Of a stretch of 17,013 nucleotides of DNA, positions 14,816 through 17,013 are shown in pieces. Location: assembly GCA_050257395.1 (NCBI GenBank), contig JBLMWU010000043.1:1-17013 (forward strand), read 5' to 3'. The translations under genes and the position numbers were made by a program. How positions within the stretch are numbered: position 1 is the first letter of the stretch; the number at the start of each line of letters is the position of its first letter. Source of the DNA: JAIRTY01 sp050257395 (lineage in GTDB: Bacteria > Actinomycetota > Actinomycetes > Streptosporangiales > Streptosporangiaceae). The notes below the pieces were generated by a model. It did no database searches. It had not been told where the DNA came from and saw only the letters and a program-made list of their open reading frames with translations.

Positions 14816-14835
14816 GCCCGGCCCGGCGGCCGGGC
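14816..14835 (+). terminator. Strong GC hairpin after birA, possible terminator or attenuator
   Basis: GCCCGGCC-CGGC-GGCCGGGC is a perfect 8-bp stem with a four-base loop, 23 bases after the birA stop and followed by ATTTC. The 12 bases at 14794-14805 are repeated exactly at 14815-14826, so the first copy can pair with the same 3' arm and compete. The T-run is short, so termination may be partial. Confidence 0.5.
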
Positions 14836-14867
14836 ATTTCGCCGCGTTCCATGCCAGCATGTGCGTC

Positions 14868-15383
14868 ATGGCCCGTGAAGACCAGCTCGCCGAGGGCGAA
14901 GAGCAGGTGCTGCTGCTCCACCCGCACTGGAAAGTCCTGCTGTGGCCCTGCCTGCTGCTGCTGGTGGTGGCCGCGGCCGCGCTGGCGGTGCTGATCGTCA
15001 TCCCGCCGGGCCGGTACGCCGGGGCGGAGCAGGCCGCCGTCGGGGTCGTCGCCGCGCTGGCGCTCCTCATCTGGTTCGTGCTGCCCTACCTGCGCTGGCG
15101 GACCACCACCTACGAGCTCACCACCCGGCGGCTGCGGCTGCGCCGCGGCATCCTGTCCCGGTCCGGCCGGGACTTCCCGCTGACCCGGATCAGCGACGTG
15201 TCGTTCTCGCACGGGCCGATCGACCGGCTGCTCGGCTGCGGCCGGCTGGTGGTGGAGTCGCCGGGCGAGCACGGCCAGCTGGTGCTGACCGAGATCCCGC
15301 GGGTCGCGTTCGTGCAGAGCACCCTGTTCCAGCTCGTGGAGGACGAGCAGGAACGGCTGGCCCGGGAGGACCGCCAGGCTTGA
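14868..15383 (+). CDS. Bacterial PH-domain (bPH2/DUF304-like) membrane protein
   Basis: A 171-residue protein with two membrane helices (about 23-46 and 58-77). A single bacterial pleckstrin-homology-like domain (about 80-160) follows, recognised by TTTYELTTRRLRLRRGILSRSGRDFPLTRISDV and IDRLLGCGRLVVES. Related small proteins are found widely in Actinobacteria beside biotin ligase or acyl-CoA carboxylase genes (recalled, not checked), with no established function. A C-terminal charged helix ends the protein. The ATG at 14868 is chosen; an in-frame ATG at 14859 would add three residues, and neither has a ribosome-binding site. CAGCAT seven bases before 14868 might be a weak -10 for a leaderless message. 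It could be a membrane-anchored scaffold; a function cannot be assigned. Confidence 0.85.
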   Translation: MAREDQLAEGEEQVLLLHPHWKVLLWPCLLLLVVAAAALAVLIVIPPGRYAGAEQAAVGVVAALALLIWFVLPYLRWRTTTYELTTRRLRLRRGILSRSGRDFPLTRISDVSFSHGPIDRLLGCGRLVVESPGEHGQLVLTEIPRVAFVQSTLFQLVEDEQERLAREDRQA

Positions 15384-15406
15384 TTCCCGCCAGAGCGCGA
15401 TAGCGT
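15380..15406 (+). promoter_or_regulatory. Probable leaderless promoter of the crotonase gene (TTGATT / TAGCGT)
   Basis: TAGCGT (15401-15406) is followed by exactly six bases and then the ATG at 15413, so +1 should be the A of the start codon. TTGATT at 15380-15385, overlapping the stop codon of the preceding gene, is a -35 candidate with a slightly short 15-base spacer. No ribosome-binding site is present, which supports leaderless translation. Confidence 0.5.
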
Positions 15407-15412
15407 GCGGTC

Positions 15413-16201
15413 ATGGATGGGGTGACGCTGCGCAGGCACGTGGTGGGTGAGGCGGGGGTGGCCGAGATCCTGCTCGACCGGCCCGGCGCGCTGAACGCGA
15501 TCAACACCGCGATGGCCGCCCGGCTGGCCCAGGTCTGCGCCGAGCTCGGCGAGGACCCGCAGGTGCGGGCCGTCGTGCTGTCCGCCGCGGGCGAGCGGGC
15601 TTTCTGCGTCGGCGCGGACCTCAAGGAACGCAACCGGATGTCCGACGCCGGCCTGCTGCGCCAGCGGCCGGTGTTCCGGGCGGCGTTCGGCGGCCTGCTC
15701 GGCCTGCCGCAGCCGGTGATCGCGGCGGTGCACGGGTACGCGCTGGGCGGCGGCTGCGAGCTGGCGCTGAGCTGCGACCTGATCGTCGCCGACGAGACCG
15801 CGGTGTTCGGGCTGCCGGAGACCACGGTCGGGCTGGTGCCCGGCGGCGGCGGCACCCAGCTGGCCGCCCGGCGGCTGGGCCCGGGCCGGGCCGCCGACCT
15901 GATCTTCACCGGGCGCCAGGTGGACGCGCCGGAAGCGGAGCGGATCGGGCTGGTGGACCGGCGGGTGCCCGCTGGCGCCGCGGTCCAGCACGCGCTGGAC
16001 CTGGGCCACCTGATCGCCGCGAACTCCCCGGTGGCGGTGCGGGCCGCCAAGCGGGCGGTCCGGGAAGGCGGCTCGCTGCCGCTGGCCGCCGGGCTGGAGG
16101 TCGAGGACGCCGCGTGGCGGACCGCGGCCATGTCGGCGGATCGCCGGGAGGGGATCGCTGCGTTCAGCGAGAAGCGGCGGCCGAAGTGGCCGGGCGAATG
16201 A
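15413..16201 (+). CDS. Enoyl-CoA hydratase/isomerase family protein, methylglutaconyl-CoA hydratase-like
   Basis: A 262-residue crotonase. The oxyanion-hole segments are CVGADLKER (65-73) and ALGGGCELA (110-118). Both catalytic glutamates are present, Glu116 in GGCELA and Glu136 in GLPETTVG, so hydratase chemistry is expected. The string GADLKERNRMS closely parallels human AUH (ADLKERAKMS), a methylglutaconyl-CoA hydratase, as does VPGGGGTQ at 142-149. With HMG-CoA lyase directly downstream (19-base gap), the most likely reaction is 3-methylglutaconyl-CoA to HMG-CoA in leucine breakdown. A general short-chain enoyl-CoA hydratase remains possible, since the family is hard to split by sequence. 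The ATG at 15413 fits the leaderless promoter just upstream. Confidence 0.92.
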   Translation: MDGVTLRRHVVGEAGVAEILLDRPGALNAINTAMAARLAQVCAELGEDPQVRAVVLSAAGERAFCVGADLKERNRMSDAGLLRQRPVFRAAFGGLLGLPQPVIAAVHGYALGGGCELALSCDLIVADETAVFGLPETTVGLVPGGGGTQLAARRLGPGRAADLIFTGRQVDAPEAERIGLVDRRVPAGAAVQHALDLGHLIAANSPVAVRAAKRAVREGGSLPLAAGLEVEDAAWRTAAMSADRREGIAAFSEKRRPKWPGE

Positions 16202-16220
16202 GGCAGCCGGAGGTGTGCCA

Positions 16221-17013
16221 GTGACTGACCTGCCCAGCCGGATCTCCGTGCGGGAGGTGGGCCCGCGGGACGGGCTGCAGAACGAGGACCCGGTGCCGGC
16301 CGCCGCCAAGATCGAGCTGATCGACCGGCTGTCCGGGACCGGGGTGCGCCGGATCGAGGCGGTCTCGTTCGTCCGCCCCGAGGCCATCCCGCAGATGGCG
16401 GACGCCGACGAGGTGTGGGCCGGGGTCACCCGGGCGCCCGCGGTCCGCTACTCGGCGCTCGCGCCCAACCTGCGCGGCGCCCGCCGGGCCCTGGCCGCCG
16501 GCTTCAGCGAGGTCGAGGTGGTCGTCTCCGCCTCCGACACGCACAACCGCAAGAACGTCAACCGGGGCACCGCCGAGTCCCTGGACGACATCGCCGCGGT
16601 CATCAGCGAGGCGCACAGCCAGGGCGCGACCTGCCAGGTGATCGTGTCCACCGCCTGGGGCTGCCCCTACGAGGGTGACGTCCCGGTGGAACGGGTGGCC
16701 GGGGTGGCCGGGCGGGCGGTGGCCGACGGGGCCGACTCGGTCTCGTTCGGCGACACCACCGGCATGGCCACGCCGCGGCGGGTGTGGGACCTGGTCGGGG
16801 CGTTCCGCTCCCGGTACCCGGACACCCCGCTCAACCTGCACTTCCACAACACCCGGGGGACCGGCCTGGCCAACGTGCTGGCCGCCCTGGAACTGGGGGT
16901 GGACGACTTCGACGCGTCGGTCGGCGGCCTGGGCGGGTGCCCGTACGCGCCGGGCGCCACCGGCAACATCGCCACCGAGGAACTCGTGCACATGGTCGAG
17001 GACATGGGCATCG
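16221..17013 (+). CDS. Hydroxymethylglutaryl-CoA lyase (3' end beyond window)
   Basis: The first 264 codons of a TIM-barrel lyase that splits HMG-CoA into acetyl-CoA and acetoacetate, the final step of leucine degradation. Active-site residues are all visible: Arg16 and Asp17 in VGPRDGLQNE, His207 and His209 in LHFHNTRG, Cys240 in GGLGGCPYAPGATGN and Asn249. The spacing of His207, His209, Cys240 and Asn249 equals that of human His233, His235, Cys266 and Asn275. The GTG at 16221 is chosen because GGAGG (16209-16213) lies seven bases before it. It follows the crotonase stop by 19 bases, so the two are almost certainly one operon. The gene runs off the right edge; roughly 35-50 residues should be missing. 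Confidence 0.95.
   Translation, partial: MTDLPSRISVREVGPRDGLQNEDPVPAAAKIELIDRLSGTGVRRIEAVSFVRPEAIPQMADADEVWAGVTRAPAVRYSALAPNLRGARRALAAGFSEVEVVVSASDTHNRKNVNRGTAESLDDIAAVISEAHSQGATCQVIVSTAWGCPYEGDVPVERVAGVAGRAVADGADSVSFGDTTGMATPRRVWDLVGAFRSRYPDTPLNLHFHNTRGTGLANVLAALELGVDDFDASVGGLGGCPYAPGATGNIATEELVHMVEDMGI

Overview
The window is very GC-rich, with G or C at almost every third codon position. It lacks TTA/CTA/TCA codons over long stretches and shows apparently leaderless genes, with a TAnnnT box six or seven bases before the start codon. Together with a Streptomyces-like phosphoenolpyruvate carboxylase and propionyl-CoA carboxylase beta chain, this points to a filamentous-type actinomycete. I cannot name a genus from the sequence alone.

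Layout. (a) 34-5398: a NYN-domain protein and an acyl-CoA (propionyl-CoA type) carboxylase beta subunit on the minus strand, back to back with a complete phosphoenolpyruvate carboxylase on the plus strand. The two carboxylases share a 93-bp divergent promoter region, and both look leaderless. (b) 5422-6188: a Phd/YefM-type antitoxin and PIN-domain toxin, overlapping by 11 bp, behind a perfect 9-bp-arm palindrome that ends three bases before the antitoxin start codon. (c) 6189-9009: a short non-coding stretch holding a decayed second copy of the regulator's 3' end, then an MmyB-type helix-turn-helix regulator divergent from a 14-TM DHA2-like drug transporter, with an imperfect palindrome between them. 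(d) 8923-13867: three paralogous polytopic membrane proteins of GT-C glycosyltransferase appearance in minus/plus/minus orientation. Two of them carry C-terminal tails that run antisense into the convergent neighbour. (e) 13972-17013: biotin-protein ligase, a small bacterial PH-domain membrane protein, a methylglutaconyl-CoA-hydratase-like crotonase and the 5' part of hydroxymethylglutaryl-CoA lyase, all on the plus strand.

How the genes fit together. Regions (a) and (e) form a carboxylation and acyl-CoA theme. BirA would biotinylate the carrier subunit (encoded elsewhere) that serves the carboxylase beta chain. The hydratase and HMG-CoA lyase are the last two steps of leucine breakdown, which also needs a biotin-dependent carboxylase. 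PEP carboxylase and propionyl-CoA carboxylase both feed C4 intermediates to the TCA cycle. Regions (b)-(d) look like accessory material between these housekeeping blocks.

The least explained part is the three-gene membrane protein island. I see no CRISPR array, tRNA, rRNA, transposase or phage gene.
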